DNA from: Bin87 sp965203855
GTDB taxonomy: Bacteria; Chloroflexota; Dehalococcoidia; Lucifugimonadales; UBA3495
Assembly (NCBI GenBank): GCA_965203855.1
Contig: CBDBDN010000005.1
Location: forward strand, 310,001 to 374,000
Direction of reading: 5' to 3'
DNA length: 64,000 bases
The position numbers and the translations under genes are program-made. Positions 17,323 through 25,637 of this stretch are shown one piece after another (the stretch's first letter is position 1; every line of letters starts with the position of its first letter). The notes below the pieces were generated by a model. That model had not been told where the DNA came from. It worked only from the letters and a program-made list of their open reading frames with translations, and made no database searches.

Positions 17323-17865
17323 TCAGAAAGATTGGTCTTGAAAACGGGAGCGCAAAGGCTCGGAAGCCGGGTCTTTCAATTCCTCGACGATGAGCTGGCA
17401 GATACGGGTTCCCGGAATGAGGCGGCAAACGAATGGGCCAACATTGGAGATTTCCAACCGAATGCTGCCGCGAAAATCAGCGTGGACAGTAGGTGCGGTT
17501 TGGTGTATTGACAAACCAAACCGTGCGATTGAGCTTTTGCCTTCGACTCTTGCCGCCAGATGCAACGGCATAGCCACGCGTTCCAAAGTACTGGTCAGCG
17601 CAAATGCGCCCGGCGGCAGTTCCAGATATTCACCATCCGGCACCTCTTTGTTTATACCGTAGCGGACTGCTGTGGCTTCCGGTTCGGTCTGTCCGATGGT
17701 TACGAAAATGCCGGCGCCGGGAATGGGCTGTTCAAATACCGAGAACCGGCTCCCCAGCCGCAAGTCCACCGCCGAAGTCGCAAACATCGCCTTTTCCGGC
17801 AATGGGTCGATAATCAGCTGCCCGGACTGCAAAGCGTCGGCAATGTTCTGTCCGCTGTAAATCAT
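17323..17865 (-). CDS. dcd: dCTP deaminase (Dcd/DCD-DUT family)
   Basis: 180 residues. RVEGKSSIARFGLSIHQTAP, FRGSIRLEISN (with the catalytic Glu) and PGTRICQLIVEEL follow the three conserved blocks of trimeric dCTP deaminases and related bifunctional DCD-DUTs, which make dUMP precursors from dCTP. The loop before FRG is APTVHAD rather than the usual A(G)FIDPGW, so activity could be modified. The ATG overlaps the stop of the 108-residue gene (ATGA). The pair sits between dppB and dppC, an unusual place for a nucleotide enzyme. Confidence 0.75.
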   Translation of the reverse strand: MIYSGQNIADALQSGQLIIDPLPEKAMFATSAVDLRLGSRFSVFEQPIPGAGIFVTIGQTEPEATAVRYGINKEVPDGEYLELPPGAFALTSTLERVAMPLHLAARVEGKSSIARFGLSIHQTAPTVHADFRGSIRLEISNVGPFVCRLIPGTRICQLIVEELKDPASEPLRSRFQDQSF

Positions 17866-18191
17866 CACCACCAACCATCAACCACGGTAATTCCCTGCTC
17901 CGCTTTCGGCACACGCAAGAATTCCGTGGACTGGACGGTTTCCTCCGGTATCAGGACGTGCCAGTCGCCATTGTCATAATCGCCAACGATGATGGCTTTG
18001 AGCCATTTTTCGGCGACGTTGACAGAGTAGTCCGGCATCCAGCCGTGATAAATCTGGTCGCCGAGTACAAAGGATACGGTGAACTCCTCCGGGAACCAGC
18101 TGCTGTCGGCGACGGAACGCAGCCTGATTTTAGCGGCGGCTTTCTGTTTCCGGTCAGTAGGCCAATCCCAGTTGATTTTGGCGGTGGTCAT
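17865..18191 (-). CDS. Hypothetical protein coupled to dcd
   Basis: 108 residues, no family recognised. The sequence is soluble and mixed alpha/beta with many aromatics: INWDWPTDRKQ, WFPEEFTVSFVLGDQIYHGW, then VGDYDNGDWHVLIPEE and a C-terminal VVDGWW. The ATG at 18191 starts the compact domain; the longer open frame upstream is the shadow of dppB. Its stop overlaps the dcd start, implying translational coupling. It may be a small regulator or interaction partner of the deaminase, which is inference from position only. Confidence 0.6.
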   Translation of the reverse strand: MTTAKINWDWPTDRKQKAAAKIRLRSVADSSWFPEEFTVSFVLGDQIYHGWMPDYSVNVAEKWLKAIIVGDYDNGDWHVLIPEETVQSTEFLRVPKAEQGITVVDGWW

Positions 18192-18262
18192 TATGGTGTT
18201 CCCCGGTTTGCGAAAGTGAGGCGGGATAGTAGCGTTCCAAACCGAACCCGTCAACCGCAAAC

Positions 18263-19228
18263 CTACCCCAGCCGCACCCGCGGGTCGGCGTAGCCGTACA
18301 GGATGTCCACCACCAACGCGGTCAGGATATAGGCCGCGCCGGATACCATAATGGCGCCGAGAACCTGCGGGTAGTTGTTGGACAGCACCCCGTCCAGCAG
18401 CATCAGCCCGACGCCGGGCCAGGCGAACACCACTTCCACCACTACCGAGCCGTTGAGCAGGCCGGCCAGGCTGATGCCGCCAAAGGTGATGACGGGTATC
18501 AGCGCATTGCGGGCGGCGTGTTTCCAGATAACCGCCCGCTCGCCCATGCCTTTGACCTGGGCGAATTTGACATAGTCGGTGTCCAGCACTTCCAGCATTG
18601 CGGAACGGGCCAGCCGCATTATGGCGGCGATGATGGCCAGGGCCAGCACCGAGGCCGGCAGTATCAGATGGAGCAGCATATTGGGGATCTGCGACCATTC
18701 GGGCAGCCAGCCCTGCGTATCGCCGCGTCCAAAGGCCGGCAGCCAGCCCCAATAGCCGGCGAACAGGATAATCAGCATTATGGCAATCCAGAACTGCGGT
18801 GCCGCCATTCCGAATACGGCGAAGGCTTTGCAGGCGCGGTCCAGCAGGGTGTCGCGCTTGACTGCCGAGATGATGCCTAACGGCACGCCGACGCCGATGG
18901 CGAGGATGATGCCGGACAGAGCCAGATGCACCGTCGCCGGGATGCGTTCCAGCAGTATTTCCTGCACCGGACGGCGCGCCGTAAAGGAGTTGCCGAAGTC
19001 CAGCCGCACCGCATTTTTGAGGAAGTTCCAGTACTGGATGATGAACGGCTTGTCCAGCCCCAGGGCGGCTTTCTGCTTTTCGTACACCGCCTCGTCGTGG
19101 TCCTCGGAGATGGGCAGCAGGAAACGGGCCGGGTCGCCGGCCAGGTGGACGCTGCCGAAAACGACGAAGCTGAGGGCGATGAGGGTAATGACGCCCTCAA
19201 TCAGGCGGCGGGCGATGTAGCCGGTCAT
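18263..19228 (-). CDS. dppB: Dipeptide ABC transporter permease (DppB)
   Basis: 321 residues with six predicted membrane helices. MTGYIARRLIEGVITLIALS is the usual N-terminal amphipathic start and first helix. LGLDKPFIIQYWNFL and LDFGNSFTARRPV are the periplasmic DppB/OppB motifs, and VKGMGERAVIWKHAARNALIP is the EAA loop that contacts the ATPases. The last residues GYADPRVRLG match the family end. It lies just downstream of the solute-binding protein gene and its intergenic hairpin. Confidence 0.92.
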   Translation of the reverse strand: MTGYIARRLIEGVITLIALSFVVFGSVHLAGDPARFLLPISEDHDEAVYEKQKAALGLDKPFIIQYWNFLKNAVRLDFGNSFTARRPVQEILLERIPATVHLALSGIILAIGVGVPLGIISAVKRDTLLDRACKAFAVFGMAAPQFWIAIMLIILFAGYWGWLPAFGRGDTQGWLPEWSQIPNMLLHLILPASVLALAIIAAIMRLARSAMLEVLDTDYVKFAQVKGMGERAVIWKHAARNALIPVITFGGISLAGLLNGSVVVEVVFAWPGVGLMLLDGVLSNNYPQVLGAIMVSGAAYILTALVVDILYGYADPRVRLG

Positions 19229-19283
19229 AGCGTATCAGTCCCGGAATTGGCGGGGGTAAGCGGCATTGAGCTGCGAATTGAAT

Positions 19284-19312
19284 CGGATTTTAGATTACCG
19301 GATTTTAGATTA
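19284..19312. repeat. Direct repeat CGGATTTTAGATTA x2
   Basis: CGGATTTTAGATTA occurs at 19284-19297 and again at 19299-19312, separated by one C. It lies in the space between the solute-binding protein gene and dppB. It could bind a regulator or be a short tandem duplication. Confidence 0.5.
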
Positions 19313-19365
19313 GACGGAACTACGCTGCGCTGATTGATGTTGTCAAGGGTTTGATGCAGGCGTCG

Positions 19366-19393
19366 CCGGGGCGGGCTTTTAGACCCGCCCCGG
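19366..19393 (-). terminator. 10-bp hairpin after solute-binding protein gene
   Basis: CCGGGGCGGG at 19366-19375 and CCCGCCCCGG at 19384-19393 enclose an 8-base loop. It lies in the gap between the solute-binding protein gene and dppB. Such hairpins commonly stabilise the binding-protein message and attenuate the permease genes. No T-run is seen, so mRNA stabilisation is as likely as termination. Confidence 0.55.
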
Positions 19394-19421
19394 CCGGTTG
19401 GCGTACCGTTGGCCGGCTGCC

Positions 19422-21251
19422 TTACTTGAGCTGCACCGTCCAGATGGCGGTTACATAAGGCACCAGGCTCCAAGGTTCGTAGGAGGCCACGTCGGCGCCC
19501 AGTCCCCAGGGTACATTGGTGTTGAAGCCGTCGCCCCAATACGCCTGGTCGTACAGGTAGGCGTACATTTCGTTGTACGACTGCTGCCGGGTGTCGGGGT
19601 TGAGGTCGGCGAGGCCCTCAATCACTACCGGGGTAGTGGTGCTGGCCCACGGCTCCTTTACGGGGTCGTCGATGGCGCGCCAGGCGATGGCCTTGTTGTT
19701 GTACGCGCCTTGGGTGATGGAAGTGCCGTCGTAGCGGGCTTCGTTGGTGCGTACCAGGACGTCGCCGGGGTATTCGCGGTTGTTCCATGCCTGACGGGTG
19801 GCGGCGGCGGCGCCGACCACTACTTCAACATCCCAGCCGAGTTCGTCCCAGAAATCCTTGTAGAGCTGGGCCAGGTCGGGCAGTCCGGGCAGGTCGCCGG
19901 CTTCCCAGGTATAGACGGTGAAGGAGATCTGCTCGCCGTTGGCGTCGGTGCCGTCCAGTCCGGTTTCGCCGCCGTAGCCGATGGACTTCAGCAGTTCGGC
20001 CGACTTGTCCAGGTCATAGGGACGCGGCTCCAGGTTCGGCCCCCAGCCCAGGGAGTTGGGGGTTACATGGGACCAGCTGTTGGCGTTGATGGCCTCGGGG
20101 GAGTAGAGGTCGTTGACGATGGACTGCTTGTCCAGGGCGTGTTCGGCGGCCTGGCGGGCTTCCTTGGGGTAGCACCACAGCGATTCGTTCCAGCAGTCCA
20201 CATAGACGACCCAGTTGTAGGAGGATTCGTTTTGCCAGGCGATGCTGGCGCCGTCAATGTTGTTGATGTCATCCACCATATTGATGTTGGCTTCAATCAA
20301 CTGGGCGGTGCCGGAGCGGAGGGCGGCCTGTCGGGAGGCGGGTTCCGGCACCACATCCATCGTCAGGGTGTCAAATCCGACGCGGCGATCTTCGTCATAG
20401 CCGTTGCCGGGATGCCAGAAAAAGTCGTCAAACCGCTCAAAGGCGTACTTCTGCTCCAGGATGGAATCGGCCTTGTTGACGGTCATCGAGCCGATGCCGA
20501 TGGGGTTGTCCTCGTAGCAGGCGAACCCGACGTTGTCGGCAACATCGGCGCAGGCGCGCATGGCGGATTCGGGGACAATCATCGGGTCGGCGCCCTGGGC
20601 GTTTTCGGACCAGTTGAAGGCGAAGTCCAAGCGCACGGTATTGAAAGTTACCGAGACCTGGTTGTCGGCCGGGCCTTTGTCCACGCTGTCCACGCGCTCG
20701 GCGAAAGCGACGTCGCGCGGTTCGTAGTAGCCGGCTTCCAGCAGTTCCTGGGCTTCCAGGCCCATGCGGCTGTCCAGATTAAAGAACACGTCGTCGCGGG
20801 TGATGGTGTCGCCGTTGTGGGCCTGGATGGTGTTCTCTTTGATGTCAAAAGTCCAGACCAGGCCGTCATCGCTTACCGACCATTTTTCGGCGACGGCGGG
20901 GGTAAGTTCGCTGCCGCCCTTGCCGCCGACGAGGGCGACCTGGAACATCCGCTGGAACTTGAGATCTTCGCCCTCAGTGAGGAACGGGTCGTACTTGCCG
21001 TTGCCGATGTTGGTAATCAGGACGGTAACATCGCCGCCGGATGATTCGGACATCATTGCATCGGTAGGGGCCGGCATGGCGGTGGGGGCGGCGCTGGCGG
21101 GGGCCGATGTGGCGGCGGGGGCCGCGGCGGAGCCGGAGCTGGCCGGGGCGGGTTCATCGGACGCGCCGCTACAGGCGACTGCGGCGATGAGCCCGGCAGA
21201 AAGCCCGGCGGCCAGCAGCAGCCTCCAGTTCAGAAATCGTTGCAGTGGCAT
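19422..21251 (-). CDS. Peptide ABC transporter substrate-binding lipoprotein (SBP family 5)
   Basis: 609 residues. The N-terminus MPLQRFLNWRLLLAAGLSAG then IAAVACSG is a lipoprotein signal with the lipobox Cys at about residue 27. An Ala/Pro/Ser-rich linker of ~40 residues follows. The mature part shows family-5 features: FDIKENTIQAHNGDTITRDD, the central domain, and an end at AIWTVQLK. It should deliver peptides or another family-5 ligand to DppBC. AGGAGG is 12 bases before the ATG. The open frame runs 34 codons further up but lacks a signal there. Confidence 0.9.
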   Translation of the reverse strand: MPLQRFLNWRLLLAAGLSAGLIAAVACSGASDEPAPASSGSAAAPAATSAPASAAPTAMPAPTDAMMSESSGGDVTVLITNIGNGKYDPFLTEGEDLKFQRMFQVALVGGKGGSELTPAVAEKWSVSDDGLVWTFDIKENTIQAHNGDTITRDDVFFNLDSRMGLEAQELLEAGYYEPRDVAFAERVDSVDKGPADNQVSVTFNTVRLDFAFNWSENAQGADPMIVPESAMRACADVADNVGFACYEDNPIGIGSMTVNKADSILEQKYAFERFDDFFWHPGNGYDEDRRVGFDTLTMDVVPEPASRQAALRSGTAQLIEANINMVDDINNIDGASIAWQNESSYNWVVYVDCWNESLWCYPKEARQAAEHALDKQSIVNDLYSPEAINANSWSHVTPNSLGWGPNLEPRPYDLDKSAELLKSIGYGGETGLDGTDANGEQISFTVYTWEAGDLPGLPDLAQLYKDFWDELGWDVEVVVGAAAATRQAWNNREYPGDVLVRTNEARYDGTSITQGAYNNKAIAWRAIDDPVKEPWASTTTPVVIEGLADLNPDTRQQSYNEMYAYLYDQAYWGDGFNTNVPWGLGADVASYEPWSLVPYVTAIWTVQLK

Positions 21252-21332
21252 TGTTCGGTTAGTCCTCCTACAAGTTCTATTGGCAGCGCGCGCGGCGTCA
21301 GTTTCTGCCAAGTCGGTTGGGAATGGGGCAGA

Positions 21333-21361
21333 ATTAAACGCTGATAGCGCCATATTGTCAA
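21333..21361 (-). promoter_or_regulatory. Sigma70-type promoter of the dipeptide operon
   Basis: On the minus strand TTGACA (21361-21356), a 17-base spacer, and TTTAAT (21338-21333). It points toward the solute-binding protein gene, leaving a leader of about 75 bases. Confidence 0.7.
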
Positions 21362-21606
21362 TAGCGGGTTGCGAAATCCGCGCGCCGGGTAGATGATATG
21401 CGGCGGCGGCTCAGGTATGATATGCGGACGGCAGCCGCCGCCGGAACGCCGTTTTGGGGATATGGTTTCTCAGGATGCCGTCTTTCGGGATGCCGAGACT
21501 CTGGGAATGCCATCTACTGGAATGTCGTCTTTTGGAATGCCGAAACTGGCGGAGAAATTCGCTCGCTGCGCTGTCGCTGGGCGGGCGTGAAACCGGAAAA
21601 TAGCTG
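21362..21606. other. Intergenic stretch with degenerate GGAATGCC repeats
   Basis: No convincing gene. Between about 21470 and 21545 the text repeats short variants of (T/G)GGAATGCC(G/A) four times with 20-26 base spacing. Otherwise I see nothing in it. Confidence 0.4.
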
Positions 21607-21948
21607 ATGCCAACCTGGATGCCGACTATAACGCCGACCCGACTGCTGTATATCGTTTGCGCCGCTGCGGGCGGTTTTGGCGCCGCCGGGTATTTAATCT
21701 GGGCGGTTATCGCCCGGTTCAGTTTCATTGCGGCGCTGAACGACCGGGCGCAGCTGGAGACGAATGTGCTGGTGGTGCTGTGCGCGGCCATCGGGCTGCT
21801 GGCTTTTCCGCTGGGGGCGGCGGCGGGCCTGCTGTGCGCCGTAGTGGTGAACCGTCTGGCCGACTATGCGCGCCGGGCGCTCCGGTCGTCGGGCGACAGC
21901 CGGGGGCATAGTTCCTGGGTAACCCGGCGCGGCCCGCGGGACGGATAG
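21607..21948 (+). CDS. Small two-helix membrane protein, hypothetical
   Basis: 113 residues. Two hydrophobic segments are seen: LLYIVCAAAGGFGAAGYLIWAV near residues 13-34 and LVVLCAAIGLLAFPLGAAAG near 54-75, the latter running into CAVVVNRL. The tail is Arg/Ser-rich and should be cytoplasmic. No family recognised. GGAAAA lies about 8 bases ahead of the ATG. It is not obviously co-transcribed with the next gene. Confidence 0.45.
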   Translation: MPTWMPTITPTRLLYIVCAAAGGFGAAGYLIWAVIARFSFIAALNDRAQLETNVLVVLCAAIGLLAFPLGAAAGLLCAVVVNRLADYARRALRSSGDSRGHSSWVTRRGPRDG

Positions 21949-22110
21949 GCCGCTGCCGTCGGGGTTTTACTTTTACGCCGATGGACAGGAGGGACGGGAT
22001 TTCGGCTTTGGAGGAGTTGTGTATAATGCGGGGCAGTTCCGGCGGATACTGTGGCCGGCGCGTCCGGGCGGCCCAAGCAAGCGGCCCGGAATTGGACAAG
22101 GAGATTACCG

Positions 22111-22479
22111 ATGCCGCAATTTTTACGCGTCTATACCGGGTCGGACGGGCAGTCGCATCTGGAGCCCTACGAGCCGCCATTTGAGGACTTTGTGGATACC
22201 GAGGGGGCCTACGGGCGGGGGACGCCGTTGCAGCCGACTACGGGGATGACCATACGGGTATCGCCGCCGGATTACTTTCTGGATTTCCACTGCGCGCCGC
22301 GGCGGCAATACACGGTGACGCTGTCCGGGCAGGCCGAAATCGGGTTGGGCGACGGCAGCATTTACCGGGTTGGGCCTGGCGATGTGCTGCTGGCGGAGGA
22401 TTTGACCGGGCAGGGGCATACTACGCGGGTGGTGGGCGGCGGAGAGCGCGTTTATCTGGTGATACCGCTTGCCGACTGA
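22111..22479 (+). CDS. Cupin-fold protein
   Basis: 122 residues. YFLDFHCAPRRQYTVTLSGQ, EIGLGDGSIYRVGPGDVLLA and GQGHTTRVVGGGERVYLVIP follow the two cupin motifs (strand, G-turn-PGD, strand with His). The metal-binding His set is reduced, so it may be a non-metal cupin. AAGGAGAT is about 6 bases before the ATG at 22111; the longer upstream frame is unlikely. It resembles uncharacterised stand-alone cupins of this size; no substrate can be given. Confidence 0.7.
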   Translation: MPQFLRVYTGSDGQSHLEPYEPPFEDFVDTEGAYGRGTPLQPTTGMTIRVSPPDYFLDFHCAPRRQYTVTLSGQAEIGLGDGSIYRVGPGDVLLAEDLTGQGHTTRVVGGGERVYLVIPLAD

Positions 22480-22859
22480 CGGCGGCGTTCCGGTAACCGT
22501 CATTCCTATAACCGTCATTTCGGTATCTACGGTAACGGAGCCGGCAGTCATAGATTCCGGCTTGCGCCGGAATGACGGTGAATATGACTGCCGGTTACGG
22601 TGAATATGACTGTCGGAAATGGCGCCGGCAAGGGTAGATTCCGGCTTGCGCCGGAATGACGGGGAATGTGCCTGCCGGTTGCGGGGAATGTGCCTGCCGG
22701 TTATGGGGCCGGCAAGGATAGATTCCGGCTTGCGCCGGAATGACAGTGCATATGACTGACGGTTACGGTGAATATGACTGCCGGTTATGGGGCCGGCAAG
22801 GATAGATTCCGGCTTGCGCCGGAATGACGGTGAATGTGCCTGCCGGGATGATGGTGAAT
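22480..22859. repeat. 84-bp tandem repeats each with a 20-bp palindrome
   Basis: The palindrome ATTCCGGC-TTGC-GCCGGAAT starts at 22554, 22638, 22722 and 22806, exactly 84 bases apart. Between copies the text GACGGTGAATATGACTGCC and TTATGGGGCCGGCAAGGATAG recurs with few changes. A partial, more diverged unit precedes the first copy. The last copy continues to the start codon region of the MFS gene. There are no unique spacers of CRISPR type. The same palindrome occurs singly elsewhere. Confidence 0.85.
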
Positions 22860-24173
22860 ATGACTACACGCCCGGGTTCCGCCCCTGCCGCATCCGGTTG
22901 GGGCGGCGTTTTTTATGGCTGGTGGGTGCTGGCGGCGGCGGCGGCGCTGGGGTTTTTCGCTTTTGGAGTAGTGATACCGGGGTTTCTGGCGTTTTCGGTG
23001 CCGGTGCGGGCGGAGCTGGGGCTGTCGGCGGCGCAGACGGCTTTTATCGTGGGCGCGGCCTGGGGCGTGGGCGACATTACGACGCTGCTGTCGGGCTGGC
23101 TGGCGGATCGTTACGGGGCGCGGCGGCTGGTACTGGCGGGCGGGCTGCTGTGCGGCGCCGGGTTTGCGGCGATGGGATTGGCCGGCTCTTTCTGGGGGAT
23201 AGCGCTGGCGTATTCGGCAGCGGCGTCGGCCGGGCGCGGGCTGGGCATATTTCCGACGCTGATGACGGCGGTGAACCAGTGGTTTCAGCGGCGGAAAGCG
23301 TTTGCGATTACGGTAGTCAGCACGGCGGTAACGGCGGGGGCGGCGGCGCTGCTGCCGGCGATGTCATACGCGGCGGCGCAGTGGGATTGGCGCAGCGCGG
23401 CATTTGTGTGCGGCGGGCTGGTAGCGCTGCTGACGCTGCCGGCGGCGGCGATTATCCGCAGCCGGCCGGAGGATTTGGGGCTGCTGCCGTATGGCGCCGA
23501 TGCGGAGGTATATGCCGAGGCGCGCCGCCGTCCGGCAAGCCGGGCCGGCCGCAATCGCCGGGATGACAGGGCTGCGGAGCCGTCGGCTTCGGCAATGCCG
23601 GATTATACGGTGGGGCAGGCGGCAGTTACGCTGGCTTTCGGGGCATTGGCCGCGGGGGCAATCCTGCGCACGGTTACCTCTGATGTGCTGGTAATTAACC
23701 AGATACCGATACTGGTCTGGAAAGGGGTTGACGCCGAGCGCGCCGGGCTGTATTTGTCGCTGACTTACTTTGCGACGATACCGGCGCGCTTTGTGATGGG
23801 ACTGGCGGCGTCGTGGATTGCGCCGCGTCATTTGCTGGGCGGGAGTATGGCGGCGGTTGCGGTGTGTACGGGGGCGGCGGTACTGCTGCGGGGGGATGCG
23901 GCGGCCTGGCTGCTGATTACGGCCGCTGCGCTGGGGCAAGGGGTAAGCGCGGCGGCGTGGATTGCGCTGGGGTCGTATTTTGGGCGGCGCAGTTTCGGCA
24001 CTTTGGTGGGGATGATAACGGTGGCATACGGGGTCAGCGGGCTGATATTTCCGTCGCTAGCGGGAGCGGCGTTTGACCGGACGGGGAGTTTTACGCTGGC
24101 GCTGCTGGTGATTGCCGGGTTGCAGGCGGCGTCGGCGGGGGCGTTTGCGCTGGTGCGGCGGCCGGGGGGCTAG
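22860..24173 (+). CDS. MFS transporter, OFA-like, second copy type
   Basis: About 437 residues and 12 membrane helices. VFYGWWVLAAAAALGFFAFG and the loop motif RSRPEDLGLLPYG are shared with the carrier at 10200, placing both in the same branch, but the sequences are well diverged. GWLADRYGARRLVLAGG is the loop 2-3 motif. The frame opens at an ATG at 22824 that lies inside the last 84-bp repeat; ATGs at 22848, 22851 and 22860 are in frame. I choose 22860 because the family sequence starts soon after. No strong ribosome site is seen. Substrate unknown. Confidence 0.8.
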   Translation: MTTRPGSAPAASGWGGVFYGWWVLAAAAALGFFAFGVVIPGFLAFSVPVRAELGLSAAQTAFIVGAAWGVGDITTLLSGWLADRYGARRLVLAGGLLCGAGFAAMGLAGSFWGIALAYSAAASAGRGLGIFPTLMTAVNQWFQRRKAFAITVVSTAVTAGAAALLPAMSYAAAQWDWRSAAFVCGGLVALLTLPAAAIIRSRPEDLGLLPYGADAEVYAEARRRPASRAGRNRRDDRAAEPSASAMPDYTVGQAAVTLAFGALAAGAILRTVTSDVLVINQIPILVWKGVDAERAGLYLSLTYFATIPARFVMGLAASWIAPRHLLGGSMAAVAVCTGAAVLLRGDAAAWLLITAAALGQGVSAAAWIALGSYFGRRSFGTLVGMITVAYGVSGLIFPSLAGAAFDRTGSFTLALLVIAGLQAASAGAFALVRRPGG

Positions 24174-24494
24174 GGGGTGTGGGCATATTCATCGCAATTC
24201 CGATTCAATGCCTCTATAACCGTCATTCCGGTGAAAACCGGAATCCCCCCGATGCGGATGGATTTCGATTTGCACCGGAATGACGGTTGTAGGGGCGCCG
24301 AAATGACGAAAAGTATACGTCCGACTGCGGTAATTTGAACATTACTATGTAAGGCCAGCTGATGACGCAAAGAAACTTGCTGCTTTCAACGCAAAGCTAC
24401 GGCAAGCCAACAAACCGTCGGCTAAATCTTAACCTTGCGATGGTGCCGGGTTGCCGCTTTATTTGCGGCAACCCGGCACCATCGCAACCATCCG
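24174..24494. other. Intergenic stretch with palindrome copy
   Basis: A variant palindrome ATTCCGGT-GAAA-ACCGGAAT lies at 24225-24244, and a half copy (ACCGGAATGACGG) near 24275. A plus-strand open frame entering at 24451 is not supported, because a well-signalled minus-strand gene occupies 24495-24662. Nothing else seen. Confidence 0.5.
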
Positions 24495-24662
24495 TCACTT
24501 CGGCTTATCCGCCGCTTTCGCCTGTGGGTTGGCCTCCGTAGGCAATTTGCCCCCCGGCGGCTTGCTGGAATCCCACGCTTTCGAGGATGTTTTCCTGGGG
24601 CCGGTCCCTATCAACTGGACTGTTTTGCCCTTGAATGTAGGCCGCTTGTCGTCTGGTGGCAT
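24495..24662 (-). CDS. Small basic hypothetical protein (55 aa)
   Basis: A 55-residue frame, MPPDDKRPTFKGKTVQLIG continuing to a Lys/Pro/Ala-rich tail ending ADKPK. CAGGAG lies 7-8 bases before its ATG, the strongest ribosome site nearby, and the ATG is 13 bases after the stop of the interrupted membrane gene on the same strand. The composition is that of a disordered cytoplasmic peptide. No homologue is known to me. Its position suggests it is the second gene of that transcript. Confidence 0.5.
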   Translation of the reverse strand: MPPDDKRPTFKGKTVQLIGTGPRKTSSKAWDSSKPPGGKLPTEANPQAKAADKPK

Positions 24663-24675
24663 AGTTCATCTCCTG

Positions 24676-25383
24676 CTATGTGCTGCTTTTATCGCTTTCC
24701 AGCACTATATCATGGAACGTGGTTGCAGTCCAGCCTTGCGCGGAACGCGAACCCTCCGAATGTGCATGGTTGTAGAAGTACGAATATACCAGAATCGTCC
24801 TTGTGTCCTTTGAAATTATGAATTCGCCCGGCTCATGATGAGATTCACCCGGCTCCACAATCAGTTTATTGGGATCGCGCTGACGATGAATTTCATCCAG
24901 TAAAGGCCAGTCAATATTTTGGGGATCATCGGGATTGAATGCTTGTTTATAGAGGCGTTCAACATAGTCATCGCTCAAAGGCTGTATTTGATGAATACGA
25001 AAGAAACCCTGACGAATTTCTACTTTGACCTTTGAGCTGTTGTGCAAGGTAGTCATTACGGAGATATGGGCATACTGCGTTCCAACGGCGCGGCTGGCAA
25101 CCGATTGCGTGACCGTCAGATGCGGCTCAAAATCACGGAACAGTTGCAACTTGCGATATGCAAAAACGCCGCCCACCAGGATTAGCAAAGCCTACACAAA
25201 ACCCTGTACGATGCTTACAACATCCCGGATTCTGCTAATCTCGGTTGGGCTGGTCTGATTCCGCGCCGCATCTGACAGCCAAAAATTCAGACCCCAAACC
25301 GCCACACCCAAGATGCCGACAACGACCAACATTTCAATTGCCAGCCGCCAGTAAGGCCGTAACCGCCGCCATAGCTTCCGCAT
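24676..25383 (-). pseudogene. Membrane protein interrupted by in-frame amber codon
   Basis: From the ATG at 25383 (GGGGGG upstream) the frame gives RKLWRRLRPYWRLAIEMLVV, a membrane helix VVGILGVAVWGLNFWL, a short loop and the start of a second helix, then a TAG at 25192-25194. The same frame continues without shift as ALLILVGGVFAYRKLQLFRD, which completes that second helix, followed by a ~145-residue soluble domain ending at 24676. Without the TAG it would be a 235-residue two-helix protein. It is either a recent nonsense mutant, a sequencing error, or two peptides. Family unknown. Confidence 0.65.
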
Positions 25384-25637
25384 ACTGACACCCCCCGGTC
25401 TATCGCGAACCCGCTTGCCGTCCATCTGCCAGCCCTAACCCCGCAACCGCGATTGTATCATACCTTACGCCGCGCCTCGGCAACGCAGCGTAAGCCTCCC
25501 CGTTTCGCCCTTGCCTGGACGAACCACCCCATCTACGCCTGCTCCCCCTGCACCGCCGCCGCCCCATTCCCGCTACAATATAACCAGCAATTCACCCCGA
25601 TACCCCGGCATCCCCCAGCAACCCCAGGAGGCCCCTC

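Noticed and set aside
17865..18752. 295-codon minus frame as one protein
   Set aside because: The first part is a shadow of dppB; only the part from the ATG at 18191 is a plausible gene.
19398..21044. Open frame of 548 codons on the plus strand
   Set aside because: It is the mirror of the solute-binding protein gene; the composition is Gly/Val-rich antisense and has no family motif, while the minus frame has a lipobox and family-5 motifs.
22480..22859. CRISPR array
   Set aside because: Spacing is regular, but the material between palindromes is itself repeated, not unique, and no cas genes are near.
24451..24813. Plus-strand 120-codon frame
   Set aside because: It is antisense to a minus-strand small gene with a strong ribosome site and to the interrupted membrane gene, and has no family features.
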